Source: a virus
Virus record (IMG/VR): IMGVR_UViG_3300025379_000005
Location: 42,652-106,651 of that record
DNA length: 64,000 bases
Reading direction: 5' to 3' (one strand)
The notes beneath the pieces are model-generated. The model did no database searches, was not told the origin of the DNA, and saw only the letters and a program-made list of their open reading frames with translations. Below, piece after piece: positions 47,282-55,681 of the stretch. Each line of letters begins with the position of its first letter. The stretch's first letter is position 1. Both the position numbers and the translations under genes were made by a program.

Positions 47282-47602
47282 ATGAAAAGAACTTTTAATT
47301 CTAGATATGCCCATGGTAAGTTAGTCCTTGGTATTCCAGAACATGACCATGTTGGACTAGCCACCCACTTCCTCGCAAGTCATCCAGATGTTTTTGATAT
47401 TCAAGGTGATTATATTGACCAACGTGACAAAGTAGCTAAACTTATTGAACAAAGTGTAAGTATGTTTGGACCAGAAATGTCTATGCACGCTTTTCATAGA
47501 GATGGTATACACAGAGCTAATCCGGATGGTAGTATTGATACTGGCCCTTGGGCGGGTGCCCCGGCACTTGAAGAAGTACCAGACCACGAGCACATAGATT
47601 AA
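47282..47602 (+). CDS. Tagged hypothetical protein, 106 aa
   Basis: MKRTFNSRYAHGK is a variant of the F/W-N-x-R-Y-A tag. The body is His/Asp-rich (HDHVGLATHFLASHPDVF; MHAFHRDGIHRAN). No family recognised. First gene of the + block; the following gene starts two bases after its stop without a visible ribosome-binding site. Confidence 0.55.
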   Translation: MKRTFNSRYAHGKLVLGIPEHDHVGLATHFLASHPDVFDIQGDYIDQRDKVAKLIEQSVSMFGPEMSMHAFHRDGIHRANPDGSIDTGPWAGAPALEEVPDHEHID

Positions 47603-47603
47603 T

Positions 47604-48050
47604 ATGAATTGGAACCTTAGATATAGTAAAGAAGCTAGCTTAGCTGATTTTATTAATAAACAACGTACTTTTATTAATAAACAACGTACTAAGGGCGTAT
47701 CTAAAGAGTTCCAGTCATTGGCGGATCTAGATACTAGAAATACTCTCTCCCATGCTATTGGTCATCATTTAAAGCAATGTGAACACCACAAAGAGCTTAG
47801 TGAATTTTATACTAATGCTGGTGAACATGGCATTGCATCTGCTCACACATTTGCATCTGTTCACACATTTGCATATGGCCTGCACGCTCGTGCTTTAGAC
47901 GTTAATAGATCAGCACTAATGTTACACGCTTCTGGTGCTCCAGTAGAAGCAAAACTCGATGCTGTTGAACACGCTAAAGAATTAACAATAATAGCTGATC
48001 ATTATAGCGAAGAAAGTTCTAATGATATATGGAATATTGATGAGGATTAA
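47604..48050 (+). CDS. MNWN-tagged protein with internal tandem repeats, 148 aa
   Basis: MNWNLRYSKEAS, then FINKQRTFINKQRTK from a perfect 21-bp tandem duplication, and AHTFASVHTFAYG from an 18-bp duplication. Otherwise helical with many His. Unknown function. Confidence 0.6.
   Translation: MNWNLRYSKEASLADFINKQRTFINKQRTKGVSKEFQSLADLDTRNTLSHAIGHHLKQCEHHKELSEFYTNAGEHGIASAHTFASVHTFAYGLHARALDVNRSALMLHASGAPVEAKLDAVEHAKELTIIADHYSEESSNDIWNIDED
47648..47689 (+). repeat. Perfect 21-bp tandem repeat in a coding region
   Basis: TTTTATTAATAAACAACGTAC at 47648-47668 is repeated exactly at 47669-47689, adding seven residues in frame. Confidence 0.95.
47833..47868 (+). repeat. 18-bp tandem repeat in a coding region
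   Basis: TTGCATCTGCTCACACAT at 47833-47850 is followed by a copy with one change (T for C) at 47851-47868, in frame. Confidence 0.9.
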
Positions 48051-48051
48051 T

Positions 48052-48252
48052 ATGAACTGGAATCTTAGATACGCTACAGAAGATTGCGCTACTTGTAATA
48101 AGCTACAAAATAGTATGCGCTCCGCCTTTGAAGGTCTTAAGTCTGATGGACTAAGTGATAAGCAATATAGTAGTTTAAAGCTACAAGGACAGACGTCTTC
48201 TATTGACTTAGGCCAGCACATGGCTAAAGACCACCCGTTAACTTTAAGGTAA
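48052..48252 (+). CDS. MNWN-tagged small protein, 66 aa
   Basis: MNWNLRYATEDCATCNKLQN: tag followed at once by CATC, then a helix and GQHMAKDHPLTLR. Start ATG 48052 follows GAGGATTA. Confidence 0.6.
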   Translation: MNWNLRYATEDCATCNKLQNSMRSAFEGLKSDGLSDKQYSSLKLQGQTSSIDLGQHMAKDHPLTLR

Positions 48253-48256
48253 TAGT

Positions 48257-48910
48257 ATGAATTGGAATACTAGATACGCTTCTGATAAAAATACCCGTAA
48301 GTGGATACCATGGGAGCCTCTGTCTTCAATTGATTGGAATGAGTGGTCTTCACACAAACTCCCTACTGTACCACAGGGCAAAAAAGTTACTGGATTTTCT
48401 GGTGAAATAAATACCGACTTCTTCTTTGATGGTGGTACAACTGGTGGCAGTAACTACACACTTGGAAGTGATGGTAGTTATACTAAAACCTTATCACCTA
48501 AAGCACAAGAGGCTTATAAGACTACTCGTCCCGATAGCTATAAAAATCTGGACCCACAAGGACGTTATACTGAAAATTGGGAGAATACAGTATTTATTGA
48601 CCCACGCCATAGTGGGATAGGACATTTTATAAAACACAATCAACCTGCTGCTGAAAAACAATCAGATGGTAGTTTCAAATATAAAGCATATGGACTAATA
48701 AAAGGTATGCCAGAAGAACATATAATTAGCCGTGACTCTACAAGTCCTGAAGCAGCATTGGGTACTTACTATATTCCCAAAAATCATATTAGTACTACAC
48801 CATTCGTAGGTGCTATACCGTTTCAACATGGAAAAGTAACATTTGCTGATGGTAGTACTAAGAATGCACAACATAAAGGAAATGCTGTAGGCGAGGTGAA
48901 ATATCAATGA
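48257..48910 (+). CDS. MNWN-tagged protein, 217 aa
   Basis: MNWNTRYASDKNTRKWIPWE; then a Trp/Gly/Ser-rich region (FFFDGGTTGGSNYTLGSDGS) and a C-terminal part GTYYIPKNHISTTPF. The strand pattern could suit an ADP-ribosyltransferase-like fold, as in the next gene, but key residues are not clear. Overlaps the next gene by ATGA. Confidence 0.55.
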   Translation: MNWNTRYASDKNTRKWIPWEPLSSIDWNEWSSHKLPTVPQGKKVTGFSGEINTDFFFDGGTTGGSNYTLGSDGSYTKTLSPKAQEAYKTTRPDSYKNLDPQGRYTENWENTVFIDPRHSGIGHFIKHNQPAAEKQSDGSFKYKAYGLIKGMPEEHIISRDSTSPEAALGTYYIPKNHISTTPFVGAIPFQHGKVTFADGSTKNAQHKGNAVGEVKYQ

Positions 48911-49335
48911 ACTGGAATACTAGATACGCAATGGAATATGAAAGACATTCCCCTGCTGACTCTACGACTGGTACCCCACTACATAAATTTTACCCACTAG
49001 CTGAACAAAAAGTTAGAAATAGTAATAATGGCAAGATTCCTGCTGATATGAGGAGCGCATTGACTAAGATTAAGAAGTTTCATGAGCAGCCTGACCGCTT
49101 GGTTACAGTCTATCGTGCTGCTGAACAAGGTTCAGATACAAAAACCAAATTAAAAAAGGGTGATTGGGTTACAACCGACCAATATCAAGCTTTTCATTAC
49201 CGAGTTAATAGACAGGGACCTATAATTACCCAAAGAGTTCCGGCCCGTCACCTATACCATGTCCATACTCCTGAAAACATAACAGACGAATACATCCACG
49301 GCCCTATTCAAGACTTTGGTTATGATCCCTCTTAA
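48907..49335 (+). CDS. MNWN-tagged ADP-ribosyltransferase-like protein, 142 aa
   Basis: After the tag MNWNTRYAMEYE, residues 70-140 read LVTVYRAAEQG (Arg of the R-S-E triad), LKKGDWVTTDQYQAFHY (the strand with Ser replaced by Thr), and ENITDEYIHGP (Glu). This is the order in phage ART-like toxins and RES/ART folds. Activity uncertain because the catalytic Ser position is Thr. Confidence 0.45.
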   Translation: MNWNTRYAMEYERHSPADSTTGTPLHKFYPLAEQKVRNSNNGKIPADMRSALTKIKKFHEQPDRLVTVYRAAEQGSDTKTKLKKGDWVTTDQYQAFHYRVNRQGPIITQRVPARHLYHVHTPENITDEYIHGPIQDFGYDPS

Positions 49336-49397
49336 ATGTAAATTCACTCAACTCAAAAGACTTATAGTCTAGTCGTAGCGCTTCGCGAAAGGTAGAT

Positions 49398-49417
49398 GGG
49401 GCGCGTCCCCTTTTTTT
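49398..49417 (+). terminator. Short GC hairpin with seven T
   Basis: GGGG-CGCGT-CCCC followed by TTTTTTT, directly abutting the next start codon (ATG 49420). Either a true terminator or, given the position, an attenuator. Confidence 0.6.
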
Positions 49418-49419
49418 AT

Positions 49420-50535
49420 ATGAACTGGAACTTAAGATACGCAGTATGGCAAGACAGTGAAGAGAACCGTGCTGCCTTTTGGGCTGGTAGAAGTGAGTAT
49501 TACAAGGACTTCCCGGAGAAAGTTCCTCATGGTACCAATGAGGGTTATAGTGCTGGTGGTTGTCGCTGTGATGATTGTTCAGAGGCACATAGTAACTATC
49601 AAAAAGAATATCTTGGTAGAATAAAAGAAACACTAGAATCAGATCCAGACCATGAACTTCACGGTACGTACACAGGTTATGCTACCGGTTGTAGGTGTGA
49701 TAAGTGTTCAAGTAAAGCAACTAGTTATAGGTCTGAAGGATTAGCGGCTATGCAAGCTGACCCCGACCACCCATTCCACGGAACTTATACTGGATACGCT
49801 AGTTTTGGTTGTAGATGTGGTGACTGTAAGCAAGCCGGTAAGATTCAAAGAAAAAAAGTTAGAAGTGAACTACTAACTATTTTACAAGCAGATCCGGAAC
49901 ACCCAAAGCATGGGACTGAACTGGGAAGAGCGGCTGGTTGTAAATGCCCACTTTGTAAAAGTTACGCTGACAAAGTAAATGCAGAATATGCAGAAAAAAG
50001 AAGGGATAGAAGGTTGACTACTTCTAGTTGGAATAAAAGATACGCCAATAGTAAGATACCATCTAAATGTGTATTTTGTAATGGCTCTAGTCACTACTTT
50101 AAGACTGCTAAAGAAGTTATAAAAGATGAGAATTGGTCAGACTTTACTCCTGGTCAAGAAGGTTTACCTAGAAAGTTCTGGACTGAAACAAGTAGTAACT
50201 TTATGCATATGAAACCAATGCCTAAGTACGCTCCTGTTCCTTATATTCAAGATCCACTAGCAAACCCTGATGAAGAACATGCAATGAAAGCTATAACAGA
50301 ACACAGGTGTGTCTTCTGTGGTGTTCCTTTTAAAAGAGATGAAACTGTTACTAGATTTACTGATAGTAGTCCTAATGTAAATAGTCTTCAACCGGCTGAA
50401 TATTTTCCAATGCATGAAAAGTGTATGAGTACAACTAGAAGATTCTGCCCTGGACTGTATAACCACCCAGATGAACACTTTGAAACTGGTCCTTACGAAC
50501 AATTAAGAGCTAATGCTGAAAGGCAAGTTCTTTGA
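49420..50535 (+). CDS. MNWN-tagged protein with four HGT-x-GY-x-GCRC-x2-C repeats and C-terminal zinc modules
   Basis: 371 aa. Start ATG 49420 gives MNWNLRYAVWQDS; no ribosome-binding site is visible because T7 of the hairpin abuts it. Four repeats follow: HGTNEGYSAGGCRCDDC, HGTYTGYATGCRCDKC, HGTYTGYASFGCRCGDC, HGTELGRAAGCKCPLC. Then an internal tag copy SSWNKRYANSK near residue 205, CVFCNGSSHYF, and CVFCGVPFKRDETVTRF...FCPGLY...FETGPYEQLR, the module shared with the protein at 30697. Looks like two tagged proteins joined. Function unknown; the repeats resemble zinc knuckles of HNH-related actinophage proteins. Confidence 0.65.
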   Translation: MNWNLRYAVWQDSEENRAAFWAGRSEYYKDFPEKVPHGTNEGYSAGGCRCDDCSEAHSNYQKEYLGRIKETLESDPDHELHGTYTGYATGCRCDKCSSKATSYRSEGLAAMQADPDHPFHGTYTGYASFGCRCGDCKQAGKIQRKKVRSELLTILQADPEHPKHGTELGRAAGCKCPLCKSYADKVNAEYAEKRRDRRLTTSSWNKRYANSKIPSKCVFCNGSSHYFKTAKEVIKDENWSDFTPGQEGLPRKFWTETSSNFMHMKPMPKYAPVPYIQDPLANPDEEHAMKAITEHRCVFCGVPFKRDETVTRFTDSSPNVNSLQPAEYFPMHEKCMSTTRRFCPGLYNHPDEHFETGPYEQLRANAERQVL

Positions 50536-50654
50536 TAGAAAACTGTCCCCTCGCTATCTTTGATAGTTGCCCGTTATGTGGCAATGAATTAGACCCAGAA
50601 CACGCTCACTTTAAATGCAAAACATGCGGATGGCGAGACTCTTGCTGTGACTAA
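50532..50654 (+). CDS. Small zinc-ribbon protein, 40 aa
   Basis: TTG start overlapping the previous stop; FDSCPLCGNELDPEHAHFKC then KTCGWRDSCCD: a compact C-x2-C...C-x2-C ribbon. Start codon is unusual and expression unproven. Confidence 0.45.
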   Translation: MIENCPLAIFDSCPLCGNELDPEHAHFKCKTCGWRDSCCD

Positions 50655-50689
50655 ATGTAAATACCAATTTATATCAATAGAGTAGTATA

Positions 50690-52366
50690 ATGATATTTAA
50701 CTCCCAGGACACTACAGAAACTGACTTAGGCCAGAAAAAATCAGAACCTATTGGCGGTTCTACACTGGACATGAAAGTTACCGACCACATTGAAGAAGGT
50801 AAGATTAGTGTTCCAAGAATCGGTCGGGTGTTTAACTCAAACTGGGAACCACCAACCGAACAAGATGCCATAGACGCCGACCACAAAAGCACTATGAGTT
50901 ACATGAGAGCATTCCTTTCTGGTGATAATCCAGAATCAGATAAGGCTTTTAAGGCACTTGATGAACATGTTGCACAATATGGTGACAAGTGTACACAGTG
51001 TAAGAGAGTTAGAGGTGCTAAGGTGTTCAACTCACAACCCCTTAATAAAGGGGAAAGTGGGGGCTCGCGAAAAAAATTAGCGGAGTTTTCAATGCCAAGC
51101 GGAAGTCAAGAGACATTTACGCCTGATAACTCGCACTTTAAGACACACTTTCGTCTAAACCAAGGTCCAATGAAGACCAAGTATCTAAAGACTACTAGGA
51201 AGACGGGCGAAGAACCAAGTGAACTTGCCGATGAAGCCTTTGGAATGGGTGGATTTAATGATTCAGGCCCACATCCCGCACTACTTGGAAGAACTCTTGA
51301 CCAATTTTTTGGTATTAGACTGAGGCCGAGAGTCCCGGAAGGCACGCCAATGCACAAAAAACGTGGCCTTCAACAACAAGCACTTGCAGTTAATCCAGAA
51401 TTCCCTAGTATTACTGAAGATTCAGGAAGAAATCTTGATGCACCTCATGAAGTAACCCTTGGTCACTTACTACAAACTCCTAGTTTTATGGTAAGAGATG
51501 GTGAAAATGGAACAAGAACCCTTGGAAGTACAACAGATACTGAGGGTAGAACTTTTGATGACCACCCAAGTAACGCACTTGCCCGGGGTGGAATTGTAGA
51601 AAGACGACTTTACCATGAAGCAATGGGAAGATTGTCAAGTCACCCTGATATAAAAGTTGTTGATGGTGAAATTTCTTGGACTCCAGAAGCACATAAGGCA
51701 GTTCAAGGTGAAGTTGAAAAATATAAAAAAGATGTCCAAAGTCTTTACCATGGTAATGGAGCAACTTTGCAGGATGGAACTAGAGTTCGACCACTTTATA
51801 TGTCAAAACGTGCAGCTAGTTTTATCACCGATGTTAATGAACACTTTGAGCCCCACCCAGAAGATGCAGAAAGATGGCAAACTGCAATGACTGCTTTTGG
51901 GAATGTTACTAAAGGTTCTGGAATTAGGACAATGGCCGAGAGAGCACACTCACCTTGGTCTCAAATGTATGATACTTCTTTCCAAAGAAGAGTTGAAGAC
52001 AGTGATGATACTACATTAAAAGATGTTTTTAAAGAACACTTAGGAGAAAAAGGTCAACACAGGTATGTTGCAAGTGCTCCTGTAGGAAGTTTTGCTCAAG
52101 AAACAGAAAATTGGAAAACTGCACTAGGTGATAGGTTGCGTGGTAACTCCAGAGGAGCAGAAAGTAGCACACCAGAACTCACTCCTACTGAACTTGCTAG
52201 AAGTCCAAAGCCACCTAAGACCAAAAGACAAAAAACTTTTAGAGTTGCACCAACACCAACTCCTATTGATTGGGAATCTATAAAAGGTGAAGGAACTACA
52301 GCAAAAAAGAGAACTTTTTCTTCAAAAGTTAAAAAGTTTTTCTTTAATTCCAGTAATTCCAAGTAA
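50690..52366 (+). CDS. Large virion/cargo-type protein, 558 aa
   Basis: MIFNSQDTTETDLGQKKSEP; the motif V-F-N-S recurs internally (RVFNSNWEPP, KVFNSQPLNK). CTQCKRVRGAKVF supplies a CxxC. The middle is His/Pro-rich (GPHPALLGRTLDQFFGIRLR) and the C-terminus basic and Pro-rich, ending KKFFFNSSNSK. Low complexity and repeats of F-N-S suggest a structural or packaged protein, possibly cut by a protease. No family recognised. Confidence 0.55.
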   Translation: MIFNSQDTTETDLGQKKSEPIGGSTLDMKVTDHIEEGKISVPRIGRVFNSNWEPPTEQDAIDADHKSTMSYMRAFLSGDNPESDKAFKALDEHVAQYGDKCTQCKRVRGAKVFNSQPLNKGESGGSRKKLAEFSMPSGSQETFTPDNSHFKTHFRLNQGPMKTKYLKTTRKTGEEPSELADEAFGMGGFNDSGPHPALLGRTLDQFFGIRLRPRVPEGTPMHKKRGLQQQALAVNPEFPSITEDSGRNLDAPHEVTLGHLLQTPSFMVRDGENGTRTLGSTTDTEGRTFDDHPSNALARGGIVERRLYHEAMGRLSSHPDIKVVDGEISWTPEAHKAVQGEVEKYKKDVQSLYHGNGATLQDGTRVRPLYMSKRAASFITDVNEHFEPHPEDAERWQTAMTAFGNVTKGSGIRTMAERAHSPWSQMYDTSFQRRVEDSDDTTLKDVFKEHLGEKGQHRYVASAPVGSFAQETENWKTALGDRLRGNSRGAESSTPELTPTELARSPKPPKTKRQKTFRVAPTPTPIDWESIKGEGTTAKKRTFSSKVKKFFFNSSNSK

Positions 52367-52382
52367 AATGAAATTTGACAAC

Positions 52383-52410
52383 TTGAAAATAATCCTCAAT
52401 GATATATAAT
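52383..52410 (+). promoter_or_regulatory. Sigma70-like promoter TTGAAA-N16-TATAAT
   Basis: TTGAAA 52383-52388, perfect TATAAT 52405-52410, spacer 16; a TTGACA lies just upstream. Drives the gene at 52453. Confidence 0.6.
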
Positions 52411-52452
52411 GACTTGTTGAAGTCTACAACGAGTCGTTATATGGGAGTGAAT

Positions 52453-52746
52453 ATGAGTAAATGCAATGATGGTAACTGTGAAAATTGCAACTGCAAGCAA
52501 AGCCAATCTCTAGGTGAAACCAGATATGCCTTCTGGGAAGGTCTTGACAAGTATCTAAACAATCCAGAACTTGTAGGAACTGGTTATACACTCTCACTTA
52601 GTGACCCTGGTACTAAAGAGGGTTACAAAATTACTTTTAGAACAGAGATTAGTATTTTTGAGTTCTTTAATATCTTCCAAGAATACTTTGATGGGTCAAA
52701 GCTTCAGATGGATGTAGTCTACACAGGCGAAGAAGACCTAGACTAA
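52453..52746 (+). CDS. Cys-rich hypothetical protein, 97 aa
   Basis: MSKCNDGNCENCNCKQSQSL at the start (five Cys), then GETRYAFWEGLDKYL and a C-terminal YFDGSKLQMDVVYTGEE. Start ATG 52453 is preceded by GGGAGTGA. Unknown. Confidence 0.6.
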   Translation: MSKCNDGNCENCNCKQSQSLGETRYAFWEGLDKYLNNPELVGTGYTLSLSDPGTKEGYKITFRTEISIFEFFNIFQEYFDGSKLQMDVVYTGEEDLD

Positions 52747-52778
52747 ATGTAATTTCCCCTAACTGTCACGTTAGTGGT

Positions 52779-53216
52779 ATGACAGTCGAGGCACATGATG
52801 GAAATATTACTCACCACTATACTATTCATTATCCTGCTCACCCTGAGCGCACCTCCGACCCACATTACAAAGATTTCAATTCTTACAGGCAGAGAACGAA
52901 AGATACTGCGCAGTGCTCTATTGGTCTGCATCGTAATGACTTTAGTGAATGTTCTTTAGAAAAACCTCTTGAACTCCATCATAGTCATGTTGAGTTCAGT
53001 TTACAAAATGGTGTAGACTTAAAATGGCTAGAAATCGACTACCCTGGTATCTCAGACCCAGAAAACGTAGGCGCATGGGTAGAAAGTGCCGATAACCTTG
53101 AATGGCTTTGTGAATTTCACCACAGAGGTCATGGTGGTATTCATACCGCAGCCGCTTCTGACTTTGAAGCAGAAAAATATGTTAAGGGATTAATTATTTC
53201 CCAGGAGTCAAAATGA
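52779..53216 (+). CDS. HNH-type endonuclease-like protein, 145 aa
   Basis: CSIGLHRNDFSECSLEKPLE then LELHHSHVEFS (first His pair) and DNLEWLCEFHHRGHGGIHTA (N and final His pair) give the HNH/beta-beta-alpha metal order. Could be a free-standing homing or packaging nuclease; location within the virion block rather than next to terL leaves this open. Confidence 0.65.
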   Translation: MTVEAHDGNITHHYTIHYPAHPERTSDPHYKDFNSYRQRTKDTAQCSIGLHRNDFSECSLEKPLELHHSHVEFSLQNGVDLKWLEIDYPGISDPENVGAWVESADNLEWLCEFHHRGHGGIHTAAASDFEAEKYVKGLIISQESK

Positions 53217-53458
53217 GTAACTGGAATAAACGTTATAATATAGAGAAAAGATCTTCTACCGCTGAATTGCTAGGACTTCTTACCCCAGCTGCAATTGTAG
53301 CTCAACCCTTTATTATGGATAGAATTAATAAACATAATGAAAAAAGAGAGCAACAAGAACTCCCTAGTGCTATAAGCAGTGATTATATTGAACCATCAGA
53401 AAATAATGAAGAACTTCCTAGGCCTCAAATGGGTTTTCAACCAAACAAAAAGAAATAA
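53213..53458 (+). CDS. Tagged protein with hydrophobic segment, 81 aa
   Basis: MSNWNKRYNIEKRSS (tag variant), then AELLGLLTPAAIVAQPFIMD (hydrophobic helix) and a Glu/Pro-rich end. ATGA overlap with the HNH gene. Confidence 0.55.
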   Translation: MSNWNKRYNIEKRSSTAELLGLLTPAAIVAQPFIMDRINKHNEKREQQELPSAISSDYIEPSENNEELPRPQMGFQPNKKK

Positions 53459-53461
53459 ACT

Positions 53462-53503
53462 ATGAATTGGTCTGAGAGATATGTAAGAGGTCTTATCAAA
53501 TGA
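53462..53503 (+). CDS. Orphan tag peptide, 13 aa
   Basis: MNWSERYVRGLIK then stop, overlapping the next ATG (ATGA). It is nothing but the N-terminal tag, and its DNA closely matches the in-frame tag inside the next gene (ATG 53686, MKWSERYAKK). Perhaps a remnant of recombination at tag sequences. Confidence 0.4.
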   Translation: MNWSERYVRGLIK

Positions 53504-54108
53504 CATGTAAGCTAGGGCATATTGATGCTAAAATAGGTTGTACAGACTGTATTAACCAAGCAATGAATATTATTACACCACTTCTTCAAACTGGTCGTAT
53601 ACCACATTTTAAAATTTTTCGTTCCAAACCTTCAGAAAAAACACAAGAAGAAAATTCCAATACTCCAGTACAAGGAACAGTTGGAATGAAATGGTCTGAG
53701 AGATATGCTAAAAAATCTTCAAAAGAAAAAGTTTGGTACCAACTTTCTAAAAGTTTTTATGAAAAAGACATGGGTTGGATTAAAAATGCACACTGGATTG
53801 GTCCTGTAGAAGTTCCTCTAGATAGAGTTAATTTTTCTACTGAAAATACTTGGACTGCAAGAAAAGAACCAGAACTTGTAAAGAGTAAAGTCAAGAAAAT
53901 TAAAAAAGGCAAAAGAAAGCCTGTAGTTCTTATTGATGCCCCAAAAAATAATAAGTATTTTATTTTAGACGGTCACCACAGAGCCTTGGCTTACAAAGAA
54001 CTAGATATTCCAATAACTGCTTTTATTGGTAAGGTAAGTAAAGAAAAAGGTCCCTGGGATACTTTTCATAATAAACAAAAGCCAAAAGATCCAGAGGCAA
54101 AACTATGA
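53500..54108 (+). CDS. ParB/sulfiredoxin-like domain protein with internal tag, 202 aa
   Basis: MTCKLGHIDAKIGCTDCINQ (Cys/His), a Pro/Ser linker, an internal tag GMKWSERYAKKSS at residue 62 with its own ATG (53686), then PVVLIDAPKNNKYFILDGHH with RALAYKELDIP: the 'DGHHR..A' motif of the ParB/Srx nuclease-like fold. The internal ATG could give a shorter tagged protein. Role unknown; ParB-like domains in phages often act as nucleases or regulators. Confidence 0.6.
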   Translation: MTCKLGHIDAKIGCTDCINQAMNIITPLLQTGRIPHFKIFRSKPSEKTQEENSNTPVQGTVGMKWSERYAKKSSKEKVWYQLSKSFYEKDMGWIKNAHWIGPVEVPLDRVNFSTENTWTARKEPELVKSKVKKIKKGKRKPVVLIDAPKNNKYFILDGHHRALAYKELDIPITAFIGKVSKEKGPWDTFHNKQKPKDPEAKL

Positions 54109-54542
54109 ATTGGAACAGTCGTTATATTAAAGAAGCAGCTCTTGATGACACTTACAAACAATTGTTTGAAAAGTTTAAAGGGGAGACAGCATTTACTGCA
54201 CCAACTGACCCTCGCCGTCAAGCTTGGAAAGAATACACTTCTACTCCTTTAAAAGATGGAACAGTTAGAGATCGGGATTATTGGTCTAACTCAGACCACA
54301 TTAATCCAAATGACCTAGACCATTCAGCTTTAATGAGGGTATGTGACAAATGGTCACCTATAATAGCAAGAGCAACCGGTGGGGACTCAAATAGTGGAGA
54401 AAGTTACCATTGGCCTGTAGCTAATCATATTGCAGAAATGAAAGATTATCACCAATCACAATTTCAACCAACTTTAAATGATGCTGTTTTTAGTCCACCA
54501 CCTCACAGAGAACAAATAACTAGAAAAAGAAGGAATCAATAA
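54105..54542 (+). CDS. MNWN-tagged hypothetical protein, 145 aa
   Basis: MNWNSRYIKEAALDDTYKQL; middle DYWSNSDHINPNDLDHSALM; basic end TRKRRNQ. ATGA overlap with the ParB-like gene. Function unknown. Confidence 0.6.
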   Translation: MNWNSRYIKEAALDDTYKQLFEKFKGETAFTAPTDPRRQAWKEYTSTPLKDGTVRDRDYWSNSDHINPNDLDHSALMRVCDKWSPIIARATGGDSNSGESYHWPVANHIAEMKDYHQSQFQPTLNDAVFSPPPHREQITRKRRNQ

Positions 54543-55276
54543 TGTCAGAAGAACGTTCAATTGGTAAGTTAGGTAAACTAGCACCAGAAATGCCTACAGG
54601 ATTAAATATGTTGGCATCATACTTGAATAGTCCACTTCCAGAAGCACCAGAAAGTGTTTCTGTGCCTGAAGTTTCAAATTGGGACATGCTAGGAAATGAC
54701 AAATATGGTGATTGTACCTTTGCTGGTATGGTACATGCTTTTATGGCAACTGCTAGTGAAGAAAAAGAAACAGAAACTTTCCCAACAACCGGTGAAACTG
54801 TTACTGCTTATTTAACTTATAATAATGGACAAGATGTTGGTGCTGTAGAAGCACAACTACTCCAAACTTGGAAGAGTAAAGAAATTCTAGGCCGTCAGTT
54901 AATAGCTTATGCACCGGTACCAGTTAGTAACCTAGATGAGGTTAAACAAGTTATTAATACTTTCGGTGTATGCTATATTGGGATTAGAGTTCCAGCCGCT
55001 TGTGAAACACAGTTCCAACAACACCAACCCTGGGCAGTAACTAACACACCAGCAGATGACCAAATCCTTGGTGGTCACTGCATTATTCTAGTTGGTTATG
55101 ACTCACAATATTTCTATGCAATTACCTGGGGTGCAGTTCAAAAAATTGAATATACCTGGCTTAATCAATACATGGATGAAGCATGGGCAATTATTACTCC
55201 AGAAATTTCTCAAAAAGATGGTTATAATGGCTTAAACCTTGAACAACTTGAGAAAGACATTGAGGCATTAGCATGA
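54542..55276 (+). CDS. Papain-like cysteine-protease-fold protein, 244 aa
   Basis: VSNWDMLGNDKYGDCTFAGMVH has Cys in the DCTxA context; DDQILGGHCIILVGYDSQYF carries the His; YAITWGAVQKIEY follows. This Cys-His order is that of C1-type peptidases, and similar proteins occur in actinobacteria and phages. Could mature cargo proteins or act on host. TAATG overlap upstream. Confidence 0.6.
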   Translation: MSEERSIGKLGKLAPEMPTGLNMLASYLNSPLPEAPESVSVPEVSNWDMLGNDKYGDCTFAGMVHAFMATASEEKETETFPTTGETVTAYLTYNNGQDVGAVEAQLLQTWKSKEILGRQLIAYAPVPVSNLDEVKQVINTFGVCYIGIRVPAACETQFQQHQPWAVTNTPADDQILGGHCIILVGYDSQYFYAITWGAVQKIEYTWLNQYMDEAWAIITPEISQKDGYNGLNLEQLEKDIEALA

Positions 55277-55680
55277 GCGAAGAAGTAAAACCAGAAACAC
55301 CAAGTAATCAAGAGCTTGCAGCAGATACATTAAATAAATTAACGGGGTATTTATCTGATGCTAGAGATGTTCACGCAAGAGCAGCTCTTTTGCCTTTAAA
55401 TCACCCAAGATACCACCCAGATAACATAACTGCCTATCATGCATGGAACCATGCTTTAGAAACACTTGATAAGTATGTAAAAGGTGGAGGGTTTGATGAA
55501 GATTGGGATGAATTTACAAAAGCTCATACAGATGCAAGAGCACTTAGTACAAAGATTTTGAATGAAACAAATGCTTTGCATGAAGCTAGTATTGACAATG
55601 AATTTAGAAAACTTTCAAGTGCACTTTCAAACATTGACAAAATTTTAGGAGAAAAAGAACTAGTAAGTTCTTGGAACTAA
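55273..55680 (+). CDS. Hypothetical protein, 135 aa
   Basis: MSEEVKPETPSNQELAADTL; helical, with TGYLSDARDVHARAALLPLN, ending LVSSWN, which resembles the tag core. Unknown. Confidence 0.6.
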   Translation: MSEEVKPETPSNQELAADTLNKLTGYLSDARDVHARAALLPLNHPRYHPDNITAYHAWNHALETLDKYVKGGGFDEDWDEFTKAHTDARALSTKILNETNALHEASIDNEFRKLSSALSNIDKILGEKELVSSWN

Positions 55681-55681
55681 T

